A DNA stretch of 64,000 nucleotides from Methylobacterium aerolatum (GCF_022179085.1 NZ_BPQE01000015.1:98574-162573), one strand, 5' to 3'. Positions 1 through 9,039 are shown, counted from the first letter of the stretch. The notes: a model not told the origin generated them from the letters alone. Numbers and translations: made by a program.

Positions 1-1
1 A

Positions 2-322
2 GCGTTCTCGTCCTCCTACTTCCGCGGTGACGAATCGAACCTCAATCGCAAGCTGCCGCCTTATTACGTGATGAACTTTCAAACCAAGTATCAGGTGACC
101 AAGAACCTTGAGGTCTTCGGCCTCATCACGAACCTGACCAACAGTCGTTACGCGACGTTCGGGACCTTCGCCGAGCGGGGGCCCGTCGTGGGCAATCTGA
201 CGATCAACGATCCGCGTACGACCACGCTCGCACAGCCGTTTTCGGTCTACGGCGGCTTCCGGTACGCCTTCGGCGCCGACCCGGTGCCGATGTCACCGGA
301 GCCGATCATCCGGAAGTATTGA
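2..322 (+). CDS. TonB-dependent receptor, C-terminal fragment
   Basis: Only the last ~106 residues are present; the reading frame is open to the left edge, so the gene starts outside the window. The visible part reads as the final beta-strands of an outer-membrane TonB-dependent receptor: a conserved stretch ending in LPPYYVMNFQTKYQVTKNLE, then FGLITNLTNSRYATFGTF and a last strand GGFRYAFG. These are typical of TonB receptors that import ferric siderophores or other scarce nutrients across the outer membrane. The protein carries a short tail after the last strand instead of ending on an aromatic residue at the strand itself. The substrate cannot be told from this fragment. It is followed by a gap with a palindromic repeat. 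Confidence 0.85.
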   Translation, partial: AFSSSYFRGDESNLNRKLPPYYVMNFQTKYQVTKNLEVFGLITNLTNSRYATFGTFAERGPVVGNLTINDPRTTTLAQPFSVYGGFRYAFGADPVPMSPEPIIRKY

Positions 323-436
323 TCGCCCCGTCGCCCCCGCGCCATCTCCGCGGGGGCGACGACGGCTTCGGCTCGACGGGAAACGCCTCGCTTCGCTCAC
401 ACCGGCGGCGTGGTTCTTCCAGCGGACTGCCAGAAC

Positions 437-488
437 GCCATCCAGGGAGACGCACCGCTTTCGGGCGGTGCCTTGCCCTGGATGGCGT
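437..488. repeat. Palindromic intergenic repeat, copy 1 (diverged)
   Basis: Inverted arms GCCATCCAGGG and CCCTGGATGGC enclose a second inner hairpin (GCACCGC/GCGGTGC), giving a stable cruciform-like structure. It sits in the ~300-base gap between the TonB receptor and the small secreted protein, with no gene in it. The arms share the CATCCAGGG core with the family seen at 5388, 8750, 9559, 39691, 43911 and 60297. Confidence 0.6.
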
Positions 489-629
489 CGTCTTTGTGGC
501 GGGGCACGGGGTGCGTGCTGGCGAAGCGCGGCGTCCTGTCTCGGGAACGCGTTGGTGCCCACCGCGTCAGCCTTCCGCAGGCGCGCCGGCCGAATGATCC
601 CTTGCCAGGCCGCCGATGGGAGTTCGCCG

Positions 630-989
630 ATGAAGCTTCGCCTCGTCCTTGCCCTCGCCGCCACTGCGACAGCCGTCGCCGGGCCGGCCCTCGCCACACC
701 CTGCGCCGACGAGGTCAGCACGCTGGAGCGTCGCCTCAACAGCGCCGGCGCGGCCGAGGTCACGGGCACGACGCCCCCCGGCGGACCGACCTCGTCGAAC
801 TCCGACAAGGCCCTCGCCACCCCGCCGAAGCTGACGCCCGCCGACAAGGACGTGAAGCCCACCGCCGCGGGCGTCGAGGAAGCGAAGAAGCTCGTCGCGC
901 AGGCCCGCGAGGAGGACAAGGCCGGCAAGGCGGAGGAGTGCCGCCAGACCATCATGAAGGCGAAGGAGAAGGCCGGCGCCCTGCCGTAG
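630..989 (+). CDS. Small secreted protein, unknown function
   Basis: A 119-residue protein with a clear Sec signal peptide (MKLRLVLALAATATAVAGPALA, about residues 1-22). The mature part is highly charged and Lys/Ala/Glu rich, with two cysteines (PCADEV near its start and EECRQT near its end) that could form a disulfide in the periplasm. The C-terminal third looks helical. The ATG was chosen because it begins the signal peptide; upstream in-frame starts add a basic, unlikely extension. I do not recognise a named family. It stands alone between two intergenic gaps. Confidence 0.6.
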   Translation: MKLRLVLALAATATAVAGPALATPCADEVSTLERRLNSAGAAEVTGTTPPGGPTSSNSDKALATPPKLTPADKDVKPTAAGVEEAKKLVAQAREEDKAGKAEECRQTIMKAKEKAGALP

Positions 990-1140
990 GGCGTCCGCCT
1001 CGCCGTTCTTGCGAGCGAAGCGAAGCACTCCGGCGGCGTGATATCCCAAGGCATCACGCCGCCCGACATCGCTCAGCCGACGCTCGCGGGAACGGACGCA
1101 GTTCGATCGACTGTCTCCCGAAGGAGCGCGCAGCCGTCCT

Positions 1141-2130
1141 TCAGCCCCGGCCGAAATCCCGCCGGTGCTCGCCGAGGATCCGGCGGATCGTTCCGGCCTC
1201 GGAGCGGTAGACCAGCGTCTCCGTCTGAATCCTGTCCTGGCGGAAGCGCACGCCGCGGAGCAGGGCGCCGTCCGTCACGCCCGTGGCGGCGACGATCACG
1301 TCGCCGCCGGCGAGGTCGGTCAACTCGTATTTCCGCTCCAGGTCGGTGATGCCCATTTCCTGAGCCCTGCGGCGCCGGTCGGGCGTATCGAGGATCAGAC
1401 GACCCTGCATCTGGCCGCCGATGCAGCGTAGGGCCGCCGCGGCCAGGACGCCCTCCGGGGCCGCGCCCGTACCGAGGTAGATGTCGACGCCCGTCTCGTC
1501 CGGGCTCGCCGTGAAGATGATTCCGGCGATGTCGCCGTCGGTGATCAAGCGCACCGCCGCCCCGGCCTCCCGCACCTCCGCGATCAGCGCGGCATGGCGC
1601 GGCCGGTCGAGGATGAGGGCCGTGATCTGGTCCGGCGGACACCCCTTGGCCCGCGCCAGCGCCCGGATGTTGGCGCTCGGGCTCTCATCGAGATCGACGA
1701 GGCCGCTCGGATAGCCGGGGCCGATGGCGATCTTCTGCATGTAGACGTCCGGGGCCGCCAGCAGCGATCCGCGCTCGGCCAGGGCCATCACGGCGATGGC
1801 GCCGGGCATGTCCTTGGCGCAAAGGGTGGTCCCCTCCAGCGGATCGACGGCGATGTCCACCTCCGGTCCCTCACCGGAGCCGAGGCGCTCGCCGATGAAC
1901 AGCATCGGCGCCTCGTCCCGCTCGCCCTCGCCGATGACGACGGTGCCGGCGATCGGCAGGCCGCTCAGTTCGGCGCGCATGGCATCGACCGCCGCTTGGT
2001 CGGCGGCCTTCTCGTCGCCCTTGCCGCGCAGGCGGGCGGCCGCCACGGCGGCGCGCTCGGTCACGCGCGCGAGTTCGAGGGCGAGCGTGCGCGGCACGGG
2101 CTGGGGCCGTGGCTGTCCGGTCTCGGTCAT
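1141..2130 (-). CDS. glpX: Class II fructose-1,6-bisphosphatase
   Basis: 329 residues, the usual GlpX length. It hydrolyses fructose 1,6-bisphosphate (often also sedoheptulose 1,7-bisphosphate) for gluconeogenesis and sugar-phosphate cycles in the cytosol. Family signatures are visible: the metal-binding GEGERDEAP at residues 67-75 and VDPLEGTT near 95-102, followed by the conserved TDGDIAG segment. The start is the ATG opening MTETGQPRPQP; the longer open frame upstream runs antisense through unrelated sequence. It lies 142 bases downstream of hom on the same strand, a pairing seen in related alphaproteobacteria, so the two may be co-transcribed. Confidence 0.95.
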   Translation of the reverse strand: MTETGQPRPQPVPRTLALELARVTERAAVAAARLRGKGDEKAADQAAVDAMRAELSGLPIAGTVVIGEGERDEAPMLFIGERLGSGEGPEVDIAVDPLEGTTLCAKDMPGAIAVMALAERGSLLAAPDVYMQKIAIGPGYPSGLVDLDESPSANIRALARAKGCPPDQITALILDRPRHAALIAEVREAGAAVRLITDGDIAGIIFTASPDETGVDIYLGTGAAPEGVLAAAALRCIGGQMQGRLILDTPDRRRRAQEMGITDLERKYELTDLAGGDVIVAATGVTDGALLRGVRFRQDRIQTETLVYRSEAGTIRRILGEHRRDFGRG

Positions 2131-2272
2131 CGTTTCCTGTCCCTGGACGGGCCCGGTCTTGTCGTGCCGGTTCCCGGTGCGGCGAAGTCTGGTCCTGTCT
2201 TCGCCGCGAGATTCCATCGCATCAGAGCACCAATGCGCCTGAACATTCCCTGTCAAGACGACGGGCCGGGCC

Positions 2273-3589
2273 TCATTCGCGTTCGATCCGGATGACTTGC
2301 GGCGGCTCGGCGAGGAGTCCGTCCTGCGCGATGGCGTCGAGCGCCTCGCGGATCGTCCCCTCCGTGGCGGCGTAGGTGATGAGCACCAGAGGCACCGGAC
2401 GGCCGGAACGGCCGCGCGGATCGTTGTCCGCATCCTCCACCCGGCGCTGCAGGATGCTCTCCAGGGAGATTTCCCGCTCGGCCATTCGCTGAGCGACGCC
2501 CGCCGCAACGCCCGGCCGGTCGTGAACGGTGAGACGGATGTAGTAGCCGCCCTCGTGCCGCTGCATCTCGGCGCGGGCGGGCGGCGCCATCGTGGCGGCG
2601 GCGATCCCGAAGGTCGGGCGCACGGCGCGGCGGGCCACGTCCGCGATGTCGCCGAACACCGCCGAGGCCGTCGCCTCGCCGCCGGCACCGGGGCCGATCA
2701 GGGTCAGCTCGCCCACCGCGTCGGCATCGATCGTCACGGCGTTGGTCACACCCATGACCTGGGCGATGGCCGAGGATTTCGGCACCATCGTCGGGTGGAC
2801 GCGCTGCTCGATCCCGGCCGGCGTCGCCTGCGCGACCCCGAGCAGCTTGATGCGGTAGCCGAGTTCGTCGGCCATGCGCAGATCGAGGGGCTGGACGCGG
2901 GAGATGCCCTCCACCGAGACGCCCTCGGCATCGACCTGCGTCCCGAAGGCGAGGCTCGTGAGGATCGCGAGCTTGTGAGCGGTGTCGAAGCCCTCGACGT
3001 CGAAGGTCGGGTCGGCCTCGGCGTATCCGAGGGCCTGCGCATCCTTCAGGCAGGCCTCGAAGGTCAGGCCCTCGCGCTCCATCCGGCTGAGGATGTAGTT
3101 GCAGGTGCCGTTGAGGATTCCGTAGACGCGCTCGACCCTGTTGCCGGCCAGCCCCTCGCGCAGGGCCTTGATCACGGGAATGCCGCCGGCGACCGCCGCC
3201 TCGTAGGCGAGCGCCACGCCCGCCGATTCCGCGGCATCGGCCAACGCCGCGCCGTGCTTGGCCAGCAGAGCCTTGTTGGCGGTGACCACCGGCTTGCCGG
3301 CGGCCAGGGCCGCCTCGACGAGATCCTTCGCCGCGCCCTCGGCGCCGCCCATCAGCTCGACCACGCAATCCACGGTCTCGGCCTTTGCGAGGGCGATGGG
3401 GTCGTCGAACCACGTCACCCCGGCGAGATCGAGGCCCCGGTCCCGCGCCCGGTCCCGGGCGGAGACCGCCGTGACGGTGATATCGAGCCCGGCGGCGCGG
3501 AGCGCCTCCCGGCGGCGGGCGATCATGCGGACGACGGACGCGCCGACCGTGCCGAGACCGGCGACGCCGATGCGAAGAGACTGCGACAT
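2273..3589 (-). CDS. hom: Homoserine dehydrogenase
   Basis: 438 residues. It reduces aspartate semialdehyde to homoserine with NAD(P)H, feeding threonine, methionine and isoleucine synthesis. The N-terminal Rossmann motif GLGTVG is at residues 11-16; the central substrate domain follows (VTANKALLAKHG, GILNGTCNYI, FDVEGFDTAHKLAIL), and the last ~90 residues (from about GGYYIRLTVHDRPGVA) form an ACT domain, the usual site of threonine feedback control. The single-function length and lack of an aspartokinase part fit the alphaproteobacterial type. Transcribed toward glpX and divergent from xthA. Confidence 0.96.
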   Translation of the reverse strand: MSQSLRIGVAGLGTVGASVVRMIARRREALRAAGLDITVTAVSARDRARDRGLDLAGVTWFDDPIALAKAETVDCVVELMGGAEGAAKDLVEAALAAGKPVVTANKALLAKHGAALADAAESAGVALAYEAAVAGGIPVIKALREGLAGNRVERVYGILNGTCNYILSRMEREGLTFEACLKDAQALGYAEADPTFDVEGFDTAHKLAILTSLAFGTQVDAEGVSVEGISRVQPLDLRMADELGYRIKLLGVAQATPAGIEQRVHPTMVPKSSAIAQVMGVTNAVTIDADAVGELTLIGPGAGGEATASAVFGDIADVARRAVRPTFGIAAATMAPPARAEMQRHEGGYYIRLTVHDRPGVAAGVAQRMAEREISLESILQRRVEDADNDPRGRSGRPVPLVLITYAATEGTIREALDAIAQDGLLAEPPQVIRIERE

Positions 3590-3759
3590 GGGACCTTCCG
3601 TGGCGCGGGCCAGGGCCGGCGCGCCGCGCCCCCCGCGATGCGGAGGGTCATCGCCTGCGGCGCAAAAATCCGCAAGCGTTTCCGCACGCTTGCCCGCGCG
3701 GGACGCTTGTCACCGGGGCACGAAGGCCCGATGACGGGCGCGCCCGCGGAACGAGGCCG

Positions 3760-4554
3760 ATGCGCATCACCACCTGGAACGTCAACTCGATCAAGCAGCG
3801 GCTGCCGCACCTGCTGGGCTTCCTGGAGGAGGCCAAGCCCGATGTCGTCTGCCTTCAGGAACTGAAATGCCAGGACGAAGGCTTCCCCCGCGCCGAGGTC
3901 GAGGGGGCGGGTTACGCCGTCGAGACCCTGGGGCAGAAGGCCTATAACGGCGTCGCCCTCCTCGTGCGGGCGCCGCTGACGGCGAGCGAGATCCGGCGCG
4001 GCCTGCCCGGCGACGGGGAGGATGTGCAGGCCCGCTACATCGAGGCCGTCGTCTCGGGCGAGGGGAGCCCGCCGATCCGCGTCGCCTCGATCTACCTGCC
4101 GAACGGCAACCCGGTCGACAGCCCGAAATACCCCTACAAGCTCGCCTTCCTCGAACGGCTGCGGCTCCATGCGCGGGATCTCGCCCGCTTAGAGGTTCCC
4201 GTCGTGCTGGCGGGGGATTACAACGTGATCCCGCAGGCGGAGGATGCCGCCGATCCCGAGGCGTGGCGGCACGACGCCCTGTTCCTGCCGGCCTCCCGCG
4301 CGGCCTTCCGCGCGCTCCTGGCCGAGGGCTACACCGACGCCGTGCGCGCCTGCGATCCCCGGGACGGGCTCTACACGTTCTGGGATTATCAGGCGGGGTG
4401 TTGGCAACGGAACCAGGGGATCCGGATTGATCACCTGTTGCTGTCGCCCCAGGCCGCCGACCGGCTGGTCTCGGCCTCCGTGCAGAAGCATCTGCGCGGT
4501 CTCGACAAGCCCTCCGACCACGTTCCCGTGACGGTTCGGCTGAGCGACGGCTGA
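3760..4554 (+). CDS. xthA: Exodeoxyribonuclease III (AP endonuclease)
   Basis: 264 residues, the normal length. It cleaves DNA at abasic sites and removes blocked 3' ends in base-excision repair. The endonuclease/exonuclease/phosphatase fold motifs occur in order: TWNVNS (Asn7), CLQELK (metal-binding Glu34), IYLPNGNP, AGDYNVIP, RIDHLLLS and the terminal catalytic SDHVPV. It is divergent from hom and 19 bases upstream of a glutathione S-transferase, with which it may form a short operon. Confidence 0.95.
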   Translation: MRITTWNVNSIKQRLPHLLGFLEEAKPDVVCLQELKCQDEGFPRAEVEGAGYAVETLGQKAYNGVALLVRAPLTASEIRRGLPGDGEDVQARYIEAVVSGEGSPPIRVASIYLPNGNPVDSPKYPYKLAFLERLRLHARDLARLEVPVVLAGDYNVIPQAEDAADPEAWRHDALFLPASRAAFRALLAEGYTDAVRACDPRDGLYTFWDYQAGCWQRNQGIRIDHLLLSPQAADRLVSASVQKHLRGLDKPSDHVPVTVRLSDG

Positions 4555-4573
4555 CACCTGAGAGGAGAGAAAT

Positions 4574-5197
4574 TTGATCGTCTACGGCACCAGCGTCTCG
4601 CCCTACGTGCGCAAGGTCCTCGTCTCGCTGTTCGAGAAGGACGTGGCGTTCGATCATAAGCCGGTCCCGTTCCACGCGGACGATCCAGGCTTCCAAGCCG
4701 CGAGCCCCCTCGGCAAGATTCCCGCCCTGGACGACGACGGCTTCCTGCTCGCCGATTCGAGCGCGATCCTGCACTACATCGAGGCGAAGCATCCCTCGCC
4801 GGTCCTGATCCCCACCGAGGCCAAGGCCCGCGGCCGGGCGGTGTGGTTCGACAAGTACGGCGACACGGAACTGTTTCCGGTCCTCATCGTGCCCTTCGTG
4901 GAGCGCTTCCTGAAGCCCCGGCTGATGAAGCAGGAGGGCGACGAGGCGAAGGCCCAGGCCACGATCAACGAGAAGTTCCCGCCGCTCCTGGACTACATCG
5001 AGGCGCAGATCGAGGGCGATTACCTCGTGGGCGGGGCCTTCAGCATCGCGGACATTGCGGTGGCGACGAACTTCCACAACCTGCGGCTGGCCAATTTCGA
5101 GGTCGATGGCGGCCGCTGGCCGAAGCTCGCCGCCTGGGTCGCCAAGACCCTGGACCGCCCCTCCTTCGTGAAGGCCATCGCGGCGGCGAAGAACTGA
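4574..5197 (+). CDS. Glutathione S-transferase family protein
   Basis: 207 residues with a thioredoxin-like N-terminal domain (MIVYGTSVSPYVRKVLVSL, later the GSH-contact segment LADSSAILHYIE near residue 60) and an all-helical C-terminal domain. It probably conjugates or reduces electrophiles with glutathione in the cytosol. The start is a TTG, supported by a strong purine-rich ribosome site (GAGAGGAGAG) a few bases upstream and by the conserved GST N-terminus; no ATG lies near. The substrate is unknown. Confidence 0.9.
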   Translation: MIVYGTSVSPYVRKVLVSLFEKDVAFDHKPVPFHADDPGFQAASPLGKIPALDDDGFLLADSSAILHYIEAKHPSPVLIPTEAKARGRAVWFDKYGDTELFPVLIVPFVERFLKPRLMKQEGDEAKAQATINEKFPPLLDYIEAQIEGDYLVGGAFSIADIAVATNFHNLRLANFEVDGGRWPKLAAWVAKTLDRPSFVKAIAAAKN

Positions 5198-5238
5198 GGG
5201 CGTTCCTCTCCTCGTCACGGAGAGCGAGGCTCGTCACG

Positions 5239-5346
5239 ACCTCATCCTGAGGTGTGGCGAAGCCGCCTCGAAGAAGGGCTCCCGGGATCGCGGCGCGGTC
5301 TGATGCCCTCCTTCGAGGCCACCGCTTCGCGGCGGCACCTCAGGGA
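5239..5346. repeat. Palindromic intergenic repeat of the CCTCATCCTGAGG type
   Basis: Left arm CCTCATCCTGAGGTG...GCCTCGAAGAAGGGCTCC and right arm GCCCTCCTTCGAGGC...GCGGCACCTCAGG are long imperfect inverted repeats. This sequence differs from the CCCTGGATTGC family that follows at once in the same gap. Repeats of this kind are scattered through many alphaproteobacterial genomes (from memory). It lies in the 441-base gap between the GST and exoR genes, which holds no gene. Confidence 0.65.
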
Positions 5347-5387
5347 CTGGCCGAGAAGGTCCTGGCAGCCCAGGAAGCCCTCCTCGT

Positions 5388-5490
5388 CTTTGCGAGCGGA
5401 GCGAAGCAACCCAGGGCAGCGGGCCGTTTCCGACCGTGGCGCATCCCTGGATTGCTTCGCTCCGCTCGCAAAGACGCGGGGGAAGCGACC
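5388..5490. repeat. Palindromic intergenic repeat, copy 2 (CCCTGGATTGCTTCGC family)
   Basis: Arms GTCTTTGCGAGCGGAGCGAA + GCAACCCAGGG and CCCTGGATTGC + TTCGCTCCGCTCGCAAAGAC are near-perfect inverted repeats around a ~33-base centre (AGCGGGCCGTTTCCGACC...). Best-preserved pairing of the family in this window. It lies downstream of the GST gene and upstream, in convergent sense, of the exoR stop. Confidence 0.85.
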
Positions 5491-5638
5491 TTTCCGGCCA
5501 GACTTTCAGGATGAGAGCCTTGAACGGGATCGCCCGCCGACCAGCCTGACCCCTGTGATGGGGGAGAGAACGGGGCCGGCGATCCCGGTCGGTTGCCCAG
5601 ACGACGCCCGTGGTGAGGGGAGGGCCGGCACCCGCCCC

Positions 5639-6472
5639 TCACCGCCGCTTGATCGACCCCACCGTCTGCAATTGCGTCTGCGCCTCGGTCCGGTCGTCGG
5701 CGCTCGCCGCTGCCCAGTTCTTCTCGTAGAGGGAGACGATCCAGTCGTCCTTGCGTCCCTGCGCGCCGTCGCGGGCCAGCGAGAGCCAGACGAGGCCCTT
5801 CACCCGCTGTTGCGGCACGCCGCCGGCCCCGTTGACGAGGAGGTCGCCGAGGAGCGCCTGGGCCGGGTGATGCCCCTTCTCGGCGGCGAGGTTGAACCAC
5901 CGTGCCGCCTGACGGGCGTCGCTCTCCACGCCGGTCCCGTCGAGGTAGAGCCGGGCGAGATTGTACTGGGCGTTGGGGTCGCCGTAGTACGACGCCGCGT
6001 AGTTGAACATGTCGTAGGCCCGCTCGGGGTTCGGGCGGACATAGGTCCCCTTGATCCCGTCGAGGAAATACGAGCCCAGGGCCGTGAAGGCGCTGCCGGT
6101 GACGGCCGCGTTCTGCGTGTCCCCGCCCTCGTCCGGACTGGCGTCGGCGATGCGCGAGAAGAACTCGAACGCCTTCAAGTCGTCGTGGGGCACCCCGTCG
6201 CCCTCGGCATACATCCGGCCGAGCTTCCACAGGGCGAGGGCATGGCCCTGGCCCGCAGCGTATTCCAGGGCGCGGGCCGCGCCTTCCTTGTCGCCGGCGT
6301 TGTAGTCGCGCACGCCGACCCGCAGAGCCTCCCGTGCCGAGCGGTAGCTCTTCTCGGCCACCGGCACGGGCGTCCGGACGAAGGCGTCGAGGGCCTTCGT
6401 GGCTGGAGCCTGCGCGAGCAGACCGAAGGCCAGGACCGCGAGGGCCACCGCGCCGAGGCGGCGCGGGGCCAT
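5639..6472 (-). CDS. exoR: ExoR-like periplasmic Sel1-repeat regulator
   Basis: 277 residues with a signal peptide (about residues 1-29, ending ...PATKA) and then Sel1/TPR-type repeats: LEYAAGQGHALALWKLGRMY, FNYAASYYGDPNAQYNLARL and WFNLAAEKGHHPAQALLGDL. Order, spacing and wording closely match rhizobial ExoR, the periplasmic inhibitor of the ExoS-ChvI two-component system that controls exopolysaccharide and motility. The start was placed at the ATG opening the signal peptide; longer forms overlap ilvD. Its last repeat ends KGLVWLSLARDGAQ. No exoS/chvI is in the window, so the regulatory role is inferred from family resemblance. A generic Sel1 protein is the alternative. Confidence 0.75.
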   Translation of the reverse strand: MAPRRLGAVALAVLAFGLLAQAPATKALDAFVRTPVPVAEKSYRSAREALRVGVRDYNAGDKEGAARALEYAAGQGHALALWKLGRMYAEGDGVPHDDLKAFEFFSRIADASPDEGGDTQNAAVTGSAFTALGSYFLDGIKGTYVRPNPERAYDMFNYAASYYGDPNAQYNLARLYLDGTGVESDARQAARWFNLAAEKGHHPAQALLGDLLVNGAGGVPQQRVKGLVWLSLARDGAQGRKDDWIVSLYEKNWAAASADDRTEAQTQLQTVGSIKRR

Positions 6473-6605
6473 CCCCGCCGGACCGGGCCGGCCGCGTGCA
6501 GCCTTCGAGCCGCGCCCGATCGCGATGCCATCGCGCACGGCCAGAAGATCCTGTCTCGACGCGCTCTCCTGCGCCGAACCGGTGTCCACTTCGGCGGCGA
6601 GCGCT

Positions 6606-8336
6606 CTAGACGTCAGCATAGCTCTCCGTCTCCCGCGCCCCACCCGGATGGGTGACGGCGCCGTACACGGCCGGGCCGACGCCCTGCGCGTACTTCCAGA
6701 GGTAGCCGGAGGTCGCGCTGTTCTCGCGCGGTGCCCAGGCCTTGCGGCGCTCGGCCAGCTCCTCGTCGCTCAGGGCGACGCTCAGCGTGCCGTCGATGGC
6801 GTTGAGGGTGATCATGTCGCCGTCCTTGAGCAGGCCGATCGGCCCGCCCACGGCGGCCTCGGGCCCGACATGGCCGACGCAGAAGCCGCGGGTGGCGCCG
6901 GAGAAGCGCCCATCGGTGATGAGGGCGACCTTCGAACCCATGCCCTGGCCGTAGAGGGCGGCGGTGGTGGAGAGCATCTCGCGCATGCCGGGGCCGCCGC
7001 GCGGACCCTCGTAGCGGATGACCAGCACGTCGCCTTCCTTGTAGGAGCGCGACTGCACGGCGGCGAAGCACGCCTCCTCACCGTCGAACACGCGGGCCGG
7101 GCCGGTGAAGACCTGCGCCTCCGGCGGCATGCCAGCCACCTTCACGATGGCGCCCTCGGGGGCGAGGTTGCCCTTGAGGCCGACGACGCCGCCGGTCGGG
7201 GTGATCGGCTGGTTGGCCGGGCGCACCACGTCCTGATCGGGGTTCCAGGTCACCTTCTCGAGGTTCTCGGCGATGGTCCGGCCGGTCACGGTCAGGCAGT
7301 CGCCGTGCAGGTAGCCGTGATCGAGCAGGGTCTTCATCAGAAGCGGGATGCCGCCGACCTCGAACATGTCCTTGGCGACGTAGCGCCCACCCGGCTTGAG
7401 GTCGGCGATGTACGGCGTGCGACGGAAAATCTCGGCCACGTCGAACAGGGTGAACTCGATCCCGCATTCGTGGGCGATGGCGGGCAGGTGCAGCGCCGCG
7501 TTGGTGGAGCCGCCGGAGGCCGCGACGGTGGCGGCCGCGTTCTCAAGCGCCTTGCGGGTCACGATGTCCCGGGGACGGATGCCCTTGGCGAGCAACTCCA
7601 TCACCTTCTCGCCCGCCGTGGCGCAGAACTTGTCGCGGATCTCGTAGGGCGCCGGGGCGCCGGCCGAGTAGGGCAGGGCGAGGCCGATCGCCTCGGAGAC
7701 GGTCGCCATCGTGTTGGCGGTGAACTGCGCGCCGCAGGCGCCGGCCGAGGGGCAGGCGACCTGTTCCAGCTCGTCGAGGTCCTCCAGGCTCATGTCGCCG
7801 ACGGCGACCTTGCCCACGGCCTCGAACAGGTCCTGCACCGTGACCGGCTTGCCCCGGAAGGAGCCCGGCAGGATCGACCCGCCGTAGATGAAGATCGACG
7901 GCACATTGAGGCGCACCATGGCCATCATCATGCCCGGCAGGGACTTGTCGCAGCCCGCGAGGCCCACGAGGGCGTCGTAGGAGTGGCCGCGCATGGTCAA
8001 CTCGACGGAATCGGCGATCACCTCGCGGGACGGCAGGGAGGCGCGCATGCCGCCGTGGCCCATGGCGATGCCGTCGGTGACGGTGATGGTGCAGAACTCG
8101 CGCGGCGTGCCGCTGGCGGCGGCGACACCCTTCTTCACGGCCTGCGCCTGACGCATCAGCGAGATGTTGCAGGGTGCGGCCTCGTTCCAGCAGGAGGCGA
8201 CGCCGACCAGCGGCTGGTGGATCTGCTCGCGGGTCAGGCCCATGGCGTAGAGGTACGAGCGATGGGGCGCGCGATCCGGCCCCTCGGTCACGTGGCGGCT
8301 CGGCAGTTTCGACTTGTCGTTCACACGCGCGTCCAT
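6606..8336 (-). CDS. ilvD: Dihydroxy-acid dehydratase
   Basis: 576 residues. It dehydrates 2,3-dihydroxy-isovalerate and its methyl homologue to the 2-keto acids of valine and isoleucine, using an iron-sulfur cluster in the cytosol. Cluster and active-site motifs: AAPCNIS (Cys56), GLAGCDKSLPGMMMA, PSAGACGAQFTANTM, ASGGSTNAALHLPAIA and the C-terminal TDGRFSGATRGFCVGH. The ATG opening MDARVNDKSK is preferred over an upstream start three codons away. exoR follows 133 bases downstream on the same strand. Confidence 0.97.
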   Translation of the reverse strand: MDARVNDKSKLPSRHVTEGPDRAPHRSYLYAMGLTREQIHQPLVGVASCWNEAAPCNISLMRQAQAVKKGVAAASGTPREFCTITVTDGIAMGHGGMRASLPSREVIADSVELTMRGHSYDALVGLAGCDKSLPGMMMAMVRLNVPSIFIYGGSILPGSFRGKPVTVQDLFEAVGKVAVGDMSLEDLDELEQVACPSAGACGAQFTANTMATVSEAIGLALPYSAGAPAPYEIRDKFCATAGEKVMELLAKGIRPRDIVTRKALENAAATVAASGGSTNAALHLPAIAHECGIEFTLFDVAEIFRRTPYIADLKPGGRYVAKDMFEVGGIPLLMKTLLDHGYLHGDCLTVTGRTIAENLEKVTWNPDQDVVRPANQPITPTGGVVGLKGNLAPEGAIVKVAGMPPEAQVFTGPARVFDGEEACFAAVQSRSYKEGDVLVIRYEGPRGGPGMREMLSTTAALYGQGMGSKVALITDGRFSGATRGFCVGHVGPEAAVGGPIGLLKDGDMITLNAIDGTLSVALSDEELAERRKAWAPRENSATSGYLWKYAQGVGPAVYGAVTHPGGARETESYADV

Positions 8337-9039
8337 GACCCACACCGCAGTTCTGCTTCGCCTCGGGCGGAGGATGCGGGACGGCGCCTCGCACCGCTCG
8401 TCGCGATGCGCCGATACTTTGCCCGCTCTCGCCGAAGGCTGACTTTTGCACCCGGTAAATCTTTGGCAAGACTGCCCTTTACCGTGGGTGCCGAAGTGGG
8501 CTTGGACTATGGCGGGATCGCGGCGCCCGCGCGTAGGATCGGGGGCGGTGCCGGGATGGTTTTGCGGTGTTGCGACCCCGCCACAGCCACGCTTCGGACG
8601 GGGGCGGCTCCGTCAACGCGCATCGTTTCGGGATGTCGGCTGAACCGCCGTCAGGGCGAGCGCCGCGAAGCCATCCAGTGGCGCAGGACCGCCGACAGAG
8701 GATGGCGCTTGCCAGAGCGTTTTCGGTTTGATCCGGATCGCCTGCTTGACCGTCTCTGCGAGCGAAGCGAAGCAATCCAGGGACCCGCCACGTCCGGTCA
8801 GGTCCCGCTGCCCTGGATTGCTTCGCTTCGCTCGCAAGGACGGGGCGGCGTATGATCCAGGCTTCCCGAAAACGCTCGAGGACCCGGAGCAACAGGCGTG
8901 CGGAGAAGGCCCGCGCGATTCGGGCTCGATTCGCTCGGCGCGCAGCTCTGAATTGAATGGCTTTGCCGGCAATGAAGTCTGCGGTTGGAAAGACGGCGAG
9001 GCCGGGTGCAGGCTCCCTCGGGAGGCCCGCCGGCCCCCC
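8337..9039. other. Gene-free stretch upstream of the 6S-like RNA
   Basis: About 700 bases with no frame that resembles a protein. It holds the ilvD leader, a palindromic repeat at 8750-8843, and nothing else I can identify before the stable-RNA-like promoter at 9040. The short motif AGAGCGTTTTCGGTTTG just before the repeat recurs in similar form (GAGCGTTTTCGGTTGAG) before the repeat copy at 60297, so the repeat unit may be longer than its palindrome. Confidence 0.5.
8750..8843. repeat. Palindromic intergenic repeat, copy 3 (CCCTGGATTGCTTCGC family)
   Basis: Arms CTGCGAGCGAAGCGAAGC + AATCCAGGG and CCCTGGATT + GCTTCGCTTCGCTCGCAAGG flank a centre ACCCGCCACGTCCGGTCAGG. Almost identical to the copy at 60297, centre included. 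No reading frame is associated with it. Confidence 0.85.

Noticed and set aside
2297-3865. 522-codon open frame antisense to hom
   Set aside because: Its composition (His, Gly, Arg, Asp) is that of a reverse-strand shadow in GC-rich DNA, and hom is unambiguous.
5252-6655. 467-codon plus-strand frame across repeats and exoR
   Set aside because: It runs through two palindromic repeats and then antisense to the Sel1 protein; no domain is visible.
6643-8855. Long plus-strand open frame antisense to ilvD
   Set aside because: Shadow frame; ilvD has all catalytic motifs and full length on the minus strand.
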